A stretch of DNA of 64,000 bases from Aquatica leii (Eukaryota; Arthropoda; Insecta; Coleoptera; Lampyridae), in the NCBI GenBank assembly GCA_035610365.1, contig CM069433.1:167168882-167232881 (forward strand), in the 5' to 3' direction. Every line of letters begins with the position of its first letter. The first letter of the stretch is position 1. A model generated the notes under the pieces. The model worked only from the letters and a program-made list of their open reading frames with translations, had not been told where the DNA came from and made no database searches. Below are positions 1-10,900 of this stretch, piece after piece. The position numbers and the translations under genes were made by a program.

Positions 1-69
1 TTTGTGAGTCACAAAGTGGTTTGCAGTGCGCGTTGAGTCTCTAAGTCTATAATTTCTTATATACTTTTG

Positions 70-450
70 TGATTTTGAATTTACGAATATAAAGTCATTT
101 CATTTTTGAATGTAAAAGTTAGACCGACTAGGTCAGTTTACTGTACAGCGTGTTGCTCAGTATAGGTCGTAACTTATATTTGTTCGACCCAAGTATTAAC
201 GTTTGGAAAACTTACGTAATGATATTTGTCTACCTCCTTTGTCCTCTTTGGAACTACTCTCTGTAAGAGATAAATATATAAACAACTGGTGTATTTCTTC
301 TTTTTCAGCTGCAGTTAGATTTAAACGATGTCTCCCTAATTTTGTCTTTCATCGTTTTGCCGCTTTTTTAGATTTAGATTTTATTTATAATCATCACAAA
401 GCCTATGACCCCATCTTCGAGAACAACTGTGTTAGCCGTCGCTTATTTTT
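70..450 (+). repeat. Interspersed repeat R2, copy 1
   Basis: A diverged copy of this stretch lies at 40850-41210. Shared blocks include GTTAGNCCGAC, GTGTTGCNCAG and a later block around CAGCTGCAG / ACAGCTTCG followed by a TCTTTCAT segment. A 91-codon frame at 203-478 gave no family I know and is probably not a gene. The repeat abuts a P-element-like coding remnant downstream. Confidence 0.55.
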
Positions 451-516
451 TTGTTACACGAAAACCAATGTCATCTGAAAGTTAATAATAGAGACTAAAA
501 ATCATCTTAGCGCGGT

Positions 517-1098
517 ATGGTAATATCAACTCAAACGGCACTAGATCTACAAGACAAATATTTAGAAAAATATGATTTCAACTTTATTTTGCTGGGACGG
601 TTTACGCAAGATGCTCTTGAAAACTTATTTTCTGTCGTTAGTAGCAAAAATGCAATACTAGGACCACCAGATTTTAAAGTGGTTTTGCGGTTGTTAACAC
701 TATGTCTGTATGAGTGTCAAATTGTGCATTGAAATTATTTTATAAACAGCCATGCCCACTTTGTTCAGTACTGTAAGCCGAATATAACTTCGTGTATCGA
801 TGCAGACAACACATTTGATTGTAGGGATATCATGCTGAACGAACAAAAGCTTCCTACTGCGATAGAAGCTGTGAAGCAGTCTTTGTAATATTTATTAGAA
901 AATATAATTTTGCAAAAATCTGCATGCGTCAGTTGTAGCGTAACCATGACGTATCCGTCCGAGAATCTGAATGAATTTTTAGAATTAGCTTTGAAAAGTT
1001 ATAAAGAGACTGTTTTAATTTATCCCAAGCTAGAAGTCTTGCATTATTCCTTGAGTACCGAGGAATATTTAAAAAAATTTAAATTAGACTTTAATTAA
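517..1098 (+). pseudogene. P-element/THAP9-like transposase, C-terminal remnant
   Basis: The first frame carries GRFTQDALENLFSVV, which matches the [GRxTQDxLENxFSxxR] block near the C-terminus of P-element and THAP9 transposases. A second in-line frame from about 774 includes an in-frame stop near 885 and ends with KSACVSCSVTMTYPSENLNE, matching the family's cysteine-containing tail. No DNA-binding or catalytic N-terminal portion is attached. It is a dead fragment in the 3' flank of the transporter gene. I am confident of the family from the motif, not of the subfamily. Confidence 0.72.
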
Positions 1099-1221
1099 GT
1101 AATAAGATTTATTATGAAGATATTTCCAAATCAAAGTATTCCGGTACTATCTGACACCAATACATTTTCTTCAATTCAAATTTTCCGCTTTTTTTGGAGT
1201 AAAAATAGTGTCAATAGAAGA

Positions 1222-1470
1222 CTTCCATTTAAATTTGACCTTGAAAGAAGCGAGAGAAAAGTTCTATCCTAGTTTTGTATCTTTCTTACAGTTTAGTAAC
1301 TGTTGGAACGTTAATATCCTTATAAATATAAGAAGAATTTTCTGTTTCTTAATTTCCTTACTGGTTAACCGTAACCTTACTTTTATCCTTTGTTTATTTA
1401 TTTGAATTTCAAAGTATTTTTTTACTATTTCTTTTCTACTTCTTCAATTTTATACATTTTTTAATAAGTA
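1222..1470 (+). repeat. Left arm of the inverted repeat pair
   Basis: It pairs with 3000-3278 in reverse orientation. Identity is high in the outer 160 bp and falls inward. The arm ends about 70 bp before the THAP start codon. Confidence 0.75.
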
Positions 1471-1538
1471 AGAACGAGTATTTATTATACTTCAATTTTG
1501 TTATTAAACTAACTGATTTTAAGTACCTAATACAAAAC

Positions 1539-1673
1539 ATGCCAAAGTGTTACTACAAGAATTGTAAAAGTAGCTCAAAATCTAAGACCCACTTTATAGA
1601 GTTTCTCGTCTGGAGACAAACATCTTGCCCTATAAAAGCATTTCGTGCTTTGGATTCATTTTGTAGACCATGA
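1539..1673 (+). pseudogene. THAP-type zinc finger, N-terminal fragment
   Basis: The frame starts MPKCYYKNCKSSSKSKTHF, giving the C-x4-C opening and the H-x-[FL]-like continuation of a THAP DNA-binding finger. It stops after 44 codons, before the second half of the domain (C..H, AVPTIF-like). THAP fingers are the DNA-binding module of P-type transposases and of several insect regulators. Truncated; not a functional gene. Confidence 0.55.
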
Positions 1674-2039
1674 AGAATTGCTAGTATGAAAAAGATAGTC
1701 GGTAATAGTTGCCATAAATTTGTTCTGAGATAATTCGATTTTGCAGATGATGAAGATAACGAAGAAGCAATTTTTGCATTTGATGATGTAAAAAAAATAT
1801 GATCTCCATCTATGCCAACCTTCAGAACCTTGCACTTCTGTTTCTTTTACTGCGAACACTTTGACTATTTATATATGCATTCATGTGTTTTTTAAATAGC
1901 AAAACTTGTTTAGACAGAATGATTACGTCTTCTGCACACAAAACATAATCTTCATATTTTAGTGTCAACAAGTTTTCATACATTGTGGTATTATTTTCAT
2001 ACTGTAAATCACCAATAAAATTATTTACACTTAATACCT

Positions 2040-2945
2040 ATGTATAATCACTAGGCCTAGGATCAAATTCAGCCCTCTCTATAGGATTAAATCTAATAAT
2101 TGGATACTCTTTTGATGCAATAGGACCTGGAGTTTTATTTTTGGCTCCTAAACCCTACTCGCACAGTTTACTGGTGGAAACCAATCCATCATGTCCATTC
2201 TTTTCAGCATATCTGGCAAAAAATAATAATAAAGCACTAATGTGGCTACATTTACCTAGTGCTGATTGTTTACAATCACACTTGTCAGTGATGATTGCTC
2301 CAGATGCTATGTTTAATTCAACATGTACTGCATATGCAATTTTTTTATTAAACGATGAAAAACATTTTGCTTTTAACATATAGCACTTTTCGTTGTTGCT
2401 GTCAAGAACATCATGAATGTAGTCACTGCTAACATATTGACTTCCACGTCGAAAAGGTTTTTCAGTAAACCCTGCTTTTTCATCTTTTGCTTCATAATCT
2501 TCATTTTCAAAGTTACTTCCAACCATGTAGATGGCTCTTATTAAAATACTTTGGTATATTTTGAGTTGGAAGTTTTCTCCAGTTTACAGGTAATGGCAAA
2601 ACGCATGGCATTCCAGAAGATCCATTATTCGATATTATATTTCTCTTAAAGTCATACCATTTGCTTCCGTCAATTCCTAACACTATGTTGTTTTCTTGTT
2701 CAGCAAGTATACAATTAGTTACTCTAGAATTTTAACATTAGATTTCTAACATTCTTAAGGTTTACCGTTCGATTAAATCGTTTTTCTTCCAATTCTTTTT
2801 AATCCTCTGCATTCTAACCATCTTCGTAATTTCAAATTAGAATGATCTTCAATATTTTTGTCTCGATGTAAAATTGCTCCAGGTACATCGACCGGTTCTA
2901 ATATTACAAGAGGTTGCGAATCTATTTCGCAATTAACAAAAATCT
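2040..2945 (-). pseudogene. SAP-domain / SWIM zinc-finger protein remnant
   Basis: Reading leftwards, a first block contains LKLRRWLECRGLKRIGRK, resembling a SAP DNA-binding motif. A middle block contains VLGIDGSKWYDFKRN. A 123-codon block (2526-2155) carries CDCKQSALGKCSHISALLLF, a clear SWIM zinc finger (C-x-C-x(n)-C-x-H). After one in-frame stop, a further 34 codons remain open with SKEYPIIRFNPIERAEFDPR. I recognise the SAP plus SWIM combination from recurrent uncharacterised insect proteins, often multicopy and sometimes linked to a YqaJ-type nuclease domain. No nuclease part is present here. Frame breaks make it a pseudogene. Confidence 0.62.
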
Positions 2946-2999
2946 AAAAATACAATTGGCTTAATATAAAATTAAAATACATTAATAACTATTTACCTG

Positions 3000-3278
3000 T
3001 TATAAAAAAATAAAATTGAAGTAACAAAAGACTAATAGTAAAAAAACACGGAAATTCAAATAAATAAACGTTGAATAATTTAGTAAACACAACATAAACA
3101 TAACAAACACAGAATTAACGTAAGGTTAAGCGGTAAACAGTAAAGAAACTGATAAACAGAAAAAATAACTAAGAATTATAGGGATATTAACGTTCTAGCA
3201 GTTACCTAACTGTAAAAAGAAACAGAACTAGGTTAGAACTTTTCTCTCGCTTCTTTCAAGGTCAAATTTAAATAGAAG
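3000..3278 (-). repeat. Right arm of the inverted repeat pair
   Basis: Reverse-complement partner of 1222-1470. The inner edge is followed on the minus strand by a possible splice acceptor (TGTATTTTTAG) leading into the SAP-like coding remnant. Confidence 0.75.
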
Positions 3279-3949
3279 TTTTTTTATTAAGAACCAACAA
3301 ACAAGCGACATCGCCAACAAACTGAGAAAGATGTAATAAATATGTTAAGGGATAATAGCCAAGTATTCAATGGCCGGAGTCGTGTTTAATAATGAAACAT
3401 TCTCAAACATCAAGAATATTTGAAGCGATTGAAGAAACAAACAGAAAACAGCAACATACAAGGCAAAATATAAAAGGTTAACAAAACAAGTTGGAGTTAC
3501 TGTAAAGTGATAAGTAAATAAGTGCAGGGTTTATTGTGATAGTTGCAAAACTTCTGGGTGAACGCTTGCATGTGTCGACAACTTTTCAGCGTTATCAACG
3601 TGTCTGCAAAAGAAGATTTACTTACATAGTGTCAACAATAATTTATTCGTTTTAAATTAATTTTATTCAATTAGCTTTACATTTAATTCTAATAATGTTT
3701 TGGTTTGCAAATAATATCCAGATTGGTGTCACGGTTCCATAAAATTGTAATAAAAATAAATAAAACATGGTTTATATCAATTATTACATGTTATTATGGT
3801 TGTTAAATATACACATTTTGAATGTGTAACACATATTCATTACTTTTCATTGCACCTTAAACTTCTAATACTAATATCACACAATCATTCGAGCAGCAAT
3901 TAAACTACACTAATAATTATACTAAATATGAATAGTTTTAATCATAGTA
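3279..3949. other. 3' flank of transporter gene, no gene seen
   Basis: AT-rich sequence downstream of the stop codon. It presumably includes the 3' UTR near 3950. No coding homology, RNA gene or repeat was recognised. Confidence 0.5.
3662..3667 (-). promoter_or_regulatory. Candidate polyadenylation signal for the transporter gene
   Basis: AATAAA on the minus strand, about 280 nt downstream of the stop at 3950. In such AT-rich sequence the hexamer is expected often by chance, so this is only a candidate 3' end. The rest of 3279-3949 shows no other gene. Confidence 0.3.
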
Positions 3950-4924
3950 TTATTTCATCTCTAAAGCTGGTTTAGGTTGAGTTTTAAGATCGCCATTTCT
4001 AGCATTCTTTCCAAACATTTCTGCGTCTTCTAAAGTTTCGGGTAATTTACAATTTAACGTTTCAGGTAAATGATAACACAAAACGGCGCCAATAAGTGGT
4101 ATTACTCCAAAAATAATCGGTGGCATCCATGGTTCTATTAAAGCAAGTCCAGCGACGTACGGCGCCAACATCGATCCTATTCTTGCACACATTGAAGACG
4201 TTCCTACTCCTATATTTCTTATCACCGTTGGGTATAGCTCGCCCGAATAAATGTACACCGTCGGGAAGCACACTGACAGTCCAAACATTCCTAAGGTTCC
4301 TAACAAGATTTTTGCCCAATCTACATCATTTGGTACTAAACTAATAAATAAAAACGACAATCCAGCTATTATGTCAGCGCCCATCAGCGTGTATTTTCTA
4401 CCAAGTGCTTTGGTTAACCATATTGCAATAAACGTACCGGGTAATTGAATTACGGCAGAGAGCGCAACGTTTACAAATATATTTCCACCTAGTTGACCCA
4501 TGTACTGTGCTCCACCAAAAACGCATAGTCCACATACAATCCAGTTAAAACAAATGCAAAATGTTTTAATTCTCATATTGGAAGTACTAACTAAATCTAT
4601 TAATTTTCCTTTTTATGTTCTTTGTGTACTCGTTTTTCATATAATTGTTAACGTCATCTTCTATAGCGTCTGTTGGTAAACGATTGTGATGAGCCGCCTT
4701 TTCCATTATTTTAATTGCCTTCTTTTGTTGTCCAATTGCTAAAAGCCATCGTGGTGATTCGGGAATAATCCAATAGTAAGACAGTAAAATTAAGGACGGT
4801 AATGTAATGGCCAGTTGAAAGTAGCGCCAATCTCTTATTAAATATCCAATAAGAGCTAAAGATAAATGGCCTAAATTAAACGGGATTTGATAAATTATTC
4901 CAACTTCTGTTCTCCATTTGGTTC
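3950..4924 (-). CDS. Transporter exon 5 (residues 191-514: helices 5-12), with a 1-nt frameshift
   Basis: The acceptor CTTTGTTTCAG precedes 4924. The first 312 nt encode TKWRTEV, helices 5-6, PESPRWLL and the start of the large cytosolic loop. The second part, open from the internal Met at 4576, encodes helices 7-12 with ALGRKYT, SGELYPTVIRN and PETL, and the stop at 3950. The two parts are offset by one base at a coding-strand A5 run (4614-4610). Removing one A restores a continuous frame of the expected family length. As written, a TAG at about 4589-4587 ends the protein after helix 6. This could be an assembly or sequencing homopolymer error, or a real null allele. Confidence 0.92.
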
Positions 4925-7900
4925 CTGAAACAAAGAAAAAGGAAAATAAAAATAAGTGGTTCTAAATTAAATATTTTTATACTATTATTAAAATTATTAT
5001 AAACTACACATTAATATTGCAAATTAGAATAGTGCTTATTTACTTTTAATTTTAAAATTAAACTTTTTTAACAACAATTTAGGTAATTGTTTCTTATTTA
5101 TAAAATAAATTATATCAATTTATTAGAAATTAGAGTTAAGTTTTGAACTACATTTGTATTAAAATTTAATTAATGAATTTTGTATATCCTGTTTTTTAAA
5201 TTGGCTGAAGGTATATAAATAAATAGAAACAAACAGTAACAAAGTGTTTTTTTCATTTTGCAAATACCTCAAATTATTTAACCATTTTACAAGTAAATGC
5301 TTTTTAGTGTTTTTTCATCTATTATAAAAATTTGTGATTGCCAAACTCAAAAAATTCTAAATTATTTTTTTACAGTTCACATTGACTAAAACTCACAAAT
5401 TAGAATAAATTCGGTATTAGGTCGTTTTTAATATTTTTCAAATTGAGCTTGTATTTTACTCTTCGCAGGCGTTTAAATAATCAGTGTAAACACAGCTCAT
5501 TAAGTTGTTAACCAAATATATTACTGAATCATTGAGTTTATTTTTTTTAACTAATATTTGCATAATTTATTCACTACTAACGCTTTCTGATCAATGCCAA
5601 AATCAGTTACAAAAAAATATGAATACTCATTTCAATATATTACTTTTTTCTCAATTACAACTGTAGCTTTGTACGATATATTTTAATTATTTCTAGCTTT
5701 TTCTAGTATTTCTAGTACACAGAACAGAAAGAAAAACAACAATATTATTTGAAACGTTCGAGAAATTATTCTCAAGTTCCAGACCGTTCACCGAAAGATA
5801 TAGAAAATTCTCGAACGTTTGGCCAAAATATATAAAAGCGATACAAATGAATTATAGCTCAGTTATTCCAGTACGTCGAAGACGGCAGTGATAAGAAGAT
5901 TATTCAACTCTTAATAAATAAGTGATTAACGCGTGTCGCGATAAATCTACGGTGTATAACCTTGTACGTGACTTTAATGTAAACAAGCGTTAGTGTTTAA
6001 ATAAATATAAGTTATCCACGGACTTTATCTTTCAAGTAAGTGATAGTGCGATATAAATTAGTGTAAGCGTTTTTATTAAATATCCTTAGATATAATTAGT
6101 TCGTTAGTTATAAACGTGTACATATTTTTAGTATAACTAAATTAATTAGATTTAATAAACGTTACAATGGTTCACAGGTGTGTAGTTGTAGTGTGTAGCG
6201 ATTTTTAGTGTAAATACCATTAAGTAATTTAATATCGCTCTCGAAATAAAAACAGTGATTGCGTAAAAAAATAAAACTTTATATATTTTATTTATAGCTA
6301 TTTATAGCGTGTAAATCCTAGCTGTTCTATTTCGTTAGAATAGTGTGTTTAAACGTTTTTTATTCATGTTATATATAACTTATGCCGATAACTCGTTATC
6401 AAACCAAAATAGACGCAAATCTATTTGGAAGAATATTCTAAAAAATTGGAAGAAAATTCTAGAAAAAAAGTTTTGTGAAAATTCTCAGAAAATTGAAGAA
6501 TAATTATTTGAAAATACCCAGAAAATAGAAGAACAATTGATCGAAAATTCTGGAGGTTTAAAAGAAGAAATACGAACGAGCATAAAAAATCAAATTAAAA
6601 TTGTTCAAGAAGAAACCCAAGCAGTTATGTTAAATTTAAAAGAAGAAATTTGTAAATCTATGAATGAGAAAATAGAAGCAATAGAGGACAAATTAGAAGA
6701 CAAAATGAAACTGATTGAAGAAAGAATACATTAAACGAATTGTCACGAGTGAAGATTTAATAATGGACCATAGAGGAAAAAACACTCACAAGTTTAAAGT
6801 TGTACCTCCAAATTTTGGTGGTCAAGTTTTACGGTCAACCTACTACAAGCAGTTTGAAGCAGCAACTACAGCAAATGGTTGGAGCAACAAGCAGAAAGCG
6901 ACGTTGTTAGTAGTGTCCTTACGTGGAGAAGCTCATGGAATCTTGCAAACTGTTCTTGACCACCTACAAGAAGATTACGAACTTTGAATTTCACGTTTAC
7001 AAATGAGACGGAAATGCTCATCTTCAACTAATGTATCAAGCTCAAATTAAATTATCAACTTATATCCTGTAACGTTGAAAAAGAAGACCGTGGTAGGCTA
7101 ATGCACTCCGGTATCTCACATTGTGAGATGCGTGAAATCTAACGAAGATACGTCGCCGAAGAAGTGCCTACAACATCTATTTGACATTCTTACCTCCAAA
7201 TGCCAAAACCTCAGCCAAGACCAGCTAACTAAAGTTAAAGTGTTGATCCAAAAGTATCAAGATGTGTTCGCGCTGAAAAGTGGTTCCAAAGGAAGAACTA
7301 ACGTGGTGAAACATAAAATTAATACCGGAGACGCTCGGCCGATAGGACAACATCCACGCAAACTTCCTTTGGACAAAAAAGAAGAAGCCGAACAAAAAAT
7401 TACGGACTGGAAAGAGAAGGCGTGATTAAAATAGCCCGTGAGCGTCCTCAGTGGTACTCGTAAAGAAGAAAGATTGATCAACAAGGTTTTGCGTAGACTA
7501 CAGACAGCTAAACGATGTGACCAAAAAGGACAGCTACTCTTTACCCAGAATTGACGATAGGTTAGACACTTTGTCAGGATTCCAGCGGTTTTCTACGTTA
7601 GACTTAAAGTGTGGTTACTGGCAGGTAGAATTGGAAGGATCGTGAAAAAACAGCTTTTACGATTGGAACTAGTTTGTGGCAGTTAACTGTAATGCCCTTC
7701 GGCCTGTGTAACGTTCCTGCAACGTTTGAGCGTTTGATGGAGAGCAGCTTGCGCGGACTGTCTTGGAAGACGTGCTTGGTTTACCTAGACGACGTGATCG
7801 TGGTTAGAAGATCGTTTAAAAAACACTAGAACAATTTGAAGAAAATGTTCCAGCAACTACGCAGGGCAAACCTCAAACTGAGCCCAAAAAGGTGTCACGT

Positions 7901-10900
7901 ATTTAAGAAAGAAGTGCAATACATTGGCCACGTCGTATCTAGAGATGAAGTAAAAGCTGACCCAGATAAAATCCGAGCAGTGCAAGCATGGCCAGGACCA
8001 ATGTACCCGGATTTGCCAATATTGCCAAACCTTTGACAAAATTCACCAAAAAAAAAACAGAATTTAGATAGAATGAAGACTGCGAAAATGCTCTCCTACA
8101 ACTAAAACAGGCCCTAGTCACTTCGCCGATTTTGAGTTATCTAAGAGAAGATGGAAAATTTTATTATTACGTAACTAGAAGGGAGCTGTTAGCAGTCGTC
8201 AAGTCCATAAAACATTTCTACAAACATTTGTAAGGACAAATTTTTTTTACTGAGAACGGACCACGCCGCTTTAAAATGGTTATTGCAGTTCCGTAACTCA
8301 GAAGGACAAGCGACAAGATGGATTGAGAGAGTGCAAGAATATGACTATGACACAGAACACCGTGCCGGAAGCAGTCATCGAAACGTTGATGCTTAACTCC
8401 AGAAGACCATGTCCAGCGAACTGTTCGCGACTTGAAGAAAAAGTCGAATGCCTCCGGAGAACTGCTATGGTTGATGATGAGTAGGAACCTAAACAGTTGC
8501 GCCGCGAACAAGAAAACGATTCGGAAAGAAGACTACTCCTGGACTGGAAAGAAAACGGCCAATGACCAACCTGGGAAGAAGTGAGTGCTTTGTGCAGAAA
8601 CATCAAAGCGTACTGGGCGCAGTGGGACTCTTTGATAGTAGAAGACGGTCTTCTTAAGCGATTCCTAGAAATGGTCAAGAGCACGGGAAACAGACTACAG
8701 TTGGTACTACCAACAAGCCGAGTGTCGGAAGTGTTGAAACATCTCCACGATGGTACATCAGGAGGACACTTTGTCTTTAAGAAGGCATTGGGAAAAGTTC
8801 GAGAACAATTCCACTAAGTAAACTGCAAAAAAGACGTCATGAAATGGTGCCGTAAGAGCACGGTCTGCGCATCAGGAAATAGGCCAGCGAGAAAGCGCAA
8901 AGCACCCATGAAGCAATACAACGTAGGAAGCCCTTTGGAAAAAGCAGCGATTGACGGCAGGGCCGTTCCCAGAATCCGATTCGGGAAATAAATACATGCT
9001 GGTGGCGATGGACGGAGGCTTACGCCATACCCAATCAAGAAGCAGTTACAGTTGCAGACGTATTAGTGAAAGAGTTTTTTTGCCGATTTTGAGTTCCGTT
9101 GGAATTACACTCCGATCAAGGCCGCAATTTTGAGTCTGAGCTTGGAAAACCGATTAGTTTAAACAAAAAATAAAAAATGTTTAGGTGCAGAAAAATAACT
9201 AAAAACGTCATGTTGACATTTGTTAAGATAATGTAATAAGATTAAGAAAAAAATGTTTCTATCGTGCAAAACATAGGATAAGCATCACGAACATTAAGGG
9301 GTTTACCAGTCTTGGACAATATTGGGGACTTCGCTTCGCTCAGTCTCCAATCATTGTCTTCGACCGGTAAAAAGTCCTTACTGTTCTTAACAATTAATAT
9401 GCTATTATACATCGATTTTATATAGTTTCTTACTACCAAAAGATTGTCTAATGTAGTTGTCCATTATATTCAATAAAGCAAGTACGAAATAAACTATTTT
9501 TAAATTATACTACCTTAAAACATTAACTCGTTATGATCAAAATTGTCGCGCACGAGGAATTGTCCGCGCTAGAAATAGTTTGGCGCGGAAAAATCCATAT
9601 AGACCACGGTTGAGAAGATTATTATAACCTCGTGCGATTTATATCCTTCGACGCTTCGTGTCTCGCCATATAATTCGTCGCTTAGGTTATAATCATACAC
9701 TTCTCAACTTTGGTATATAATATACTAATTAACACCATTTACAAAAGAAAATTAAATTTTACGCATTCGCTTTTCAATACTAATTTTAATTGCCTGCAAT
9801 TTAACCCATACGAAAAATTAAAACAAACCATTTTTAAAACATTTCTTTTTGAAGAGTGCTTCTTTTGCTAGGTGTTACAAGTTTGTAAAAGATGCTAAAT
9901 GTTCTGCTACACCTTTCTTCTCATGGATTCTACTAAGCGAACGATTTCTTTCTAATGTGTGAGCTTCTAGCGTCTGAGGAGGATCGGTTAGTTGCTTGAG
10001 ACTTCTACCCATCATGTCCCACACATGTTCGATAGGCAAAAAGTTGGGATATCTGAGTAGCCACGGCAAGATATTGACGTTAGCTACTTTAAAGCACTTT
10101 ATAAAATGTCTTGCAATGTGAGAACAGGCATTATTCTGTTGGAAAAACGAGTCATCCAGCTATTGGAGGAATGGAAGGATTTCACCACTTCAGCAACATA
10201 TCAGTAAACATTAATATTGCTTCGGATGAATAACAATTGCAACCAATTTTCATAAACAATAGCACCCCTACCTTATTCCCCTCAGTGTAGTGAACAGGCC
10301 AAAAACTGCACTATGCGACCATTGTGTATTCCCAAGCAGAATTGGAATTTGTCATTGAAGGTCACCTTATGCTATTCTACGTCCCACTCCAGTCGCAAGG
10401 TACACCACTCTAAACGTTGCTGTCGATGAGCAGCCATTAGCGAAAGCATAAGATGTGGTCGATAGGACTGCAACCCAAAAGCTCTAATTCGACGATGAAC
10501 TGTACGAAAGGTTACAACAGATTTTTTGCTTTGAAACCATTGATCGGCTATTGATCTTGTAGACCGAAGATGACGGTTCTTGACCACATTTGTCTGTCTT
10601 GGCCGTCCACTTCCTTGTCTACGACGTTCTTGACCTTCTCTAGATTTTGATAACACCGTACTACAAAGGATTGGTTACGGATAAAACGGTTAGCAATTTC
10701 TCTAAATTCAAAACCGCGTTCATGTAAGCAAATAATGCGACCTCTGTCGAATTCACTCAGTTGTCAATAAATTTTACGTTTCGACACTCTAAACATAATC
10801 GCAGCTTCAAAACGAAATAAAAAGCACAAAAACAAAAAAATTGCAATCAAAAGCAATATCAAAATCAAATTAATCTCTGAAAGAAATAAACCCGATAATT

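Larger units (their letters stand above)
1222..3278. mobile_element. 2.06-kb unit bounded by about 250-280-bp inverted repeats, with two convergent coding remnants
   Basis: The segment at 1222-1470 is the diverged reverse complement of 3000-3278, starting at both ends with CTTCYATTTAAATTTGACC. Inside, a THAP-type zinc-finger start reads inward from the left arm (1539, plus strand), and a SAP/SWIM-type protein remnant reads inward from the right arm (minus strand, about 2945-2040). The layout looks like a DNA transposon with long terminal inverted repeats and convergent genes. I could not define a convincing target-site duplication, so two opposite copies of one promoter-like repeat remain possible. 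Confidence 0.5.
5742..9146 (+). mobile_element. Truncated Ty3/gypsy LTR retrotransposon
   Basis: The order is an LTR-like/leader segment, a gag remnant, then reverse transcriptase, RNase H and the integrase N-terminus, broken by many frameshifts. The gag-to-pol junction lacks protease (about 6990-7120), and the element stops inside the integrase core near 9146 with no 3' LTR found. It lies in intron 4, antisense to the host gene. Confidence 0.88.

Noticed and set aside
4062..4448. Plus-strand frames and a second minus-strand frame over exon 5
   Set aside because: Antisense or out-of-frame shadows of the transporter exon with no motif of their own.
3950..4576. A stand-alone 208-residue MFS protein starting at an internal Met
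   Set aside because: The same family continues upstream in another frame of the same exon and in four further exons with matching splice phases; the Met is internal (residue 307).
9242..9439. 65-codon minus-strand ORF (LSEAKSPILSKTG)
   Set aside because: No motif or partner frame; considered an incidental opening in unclassified repeat sequence.
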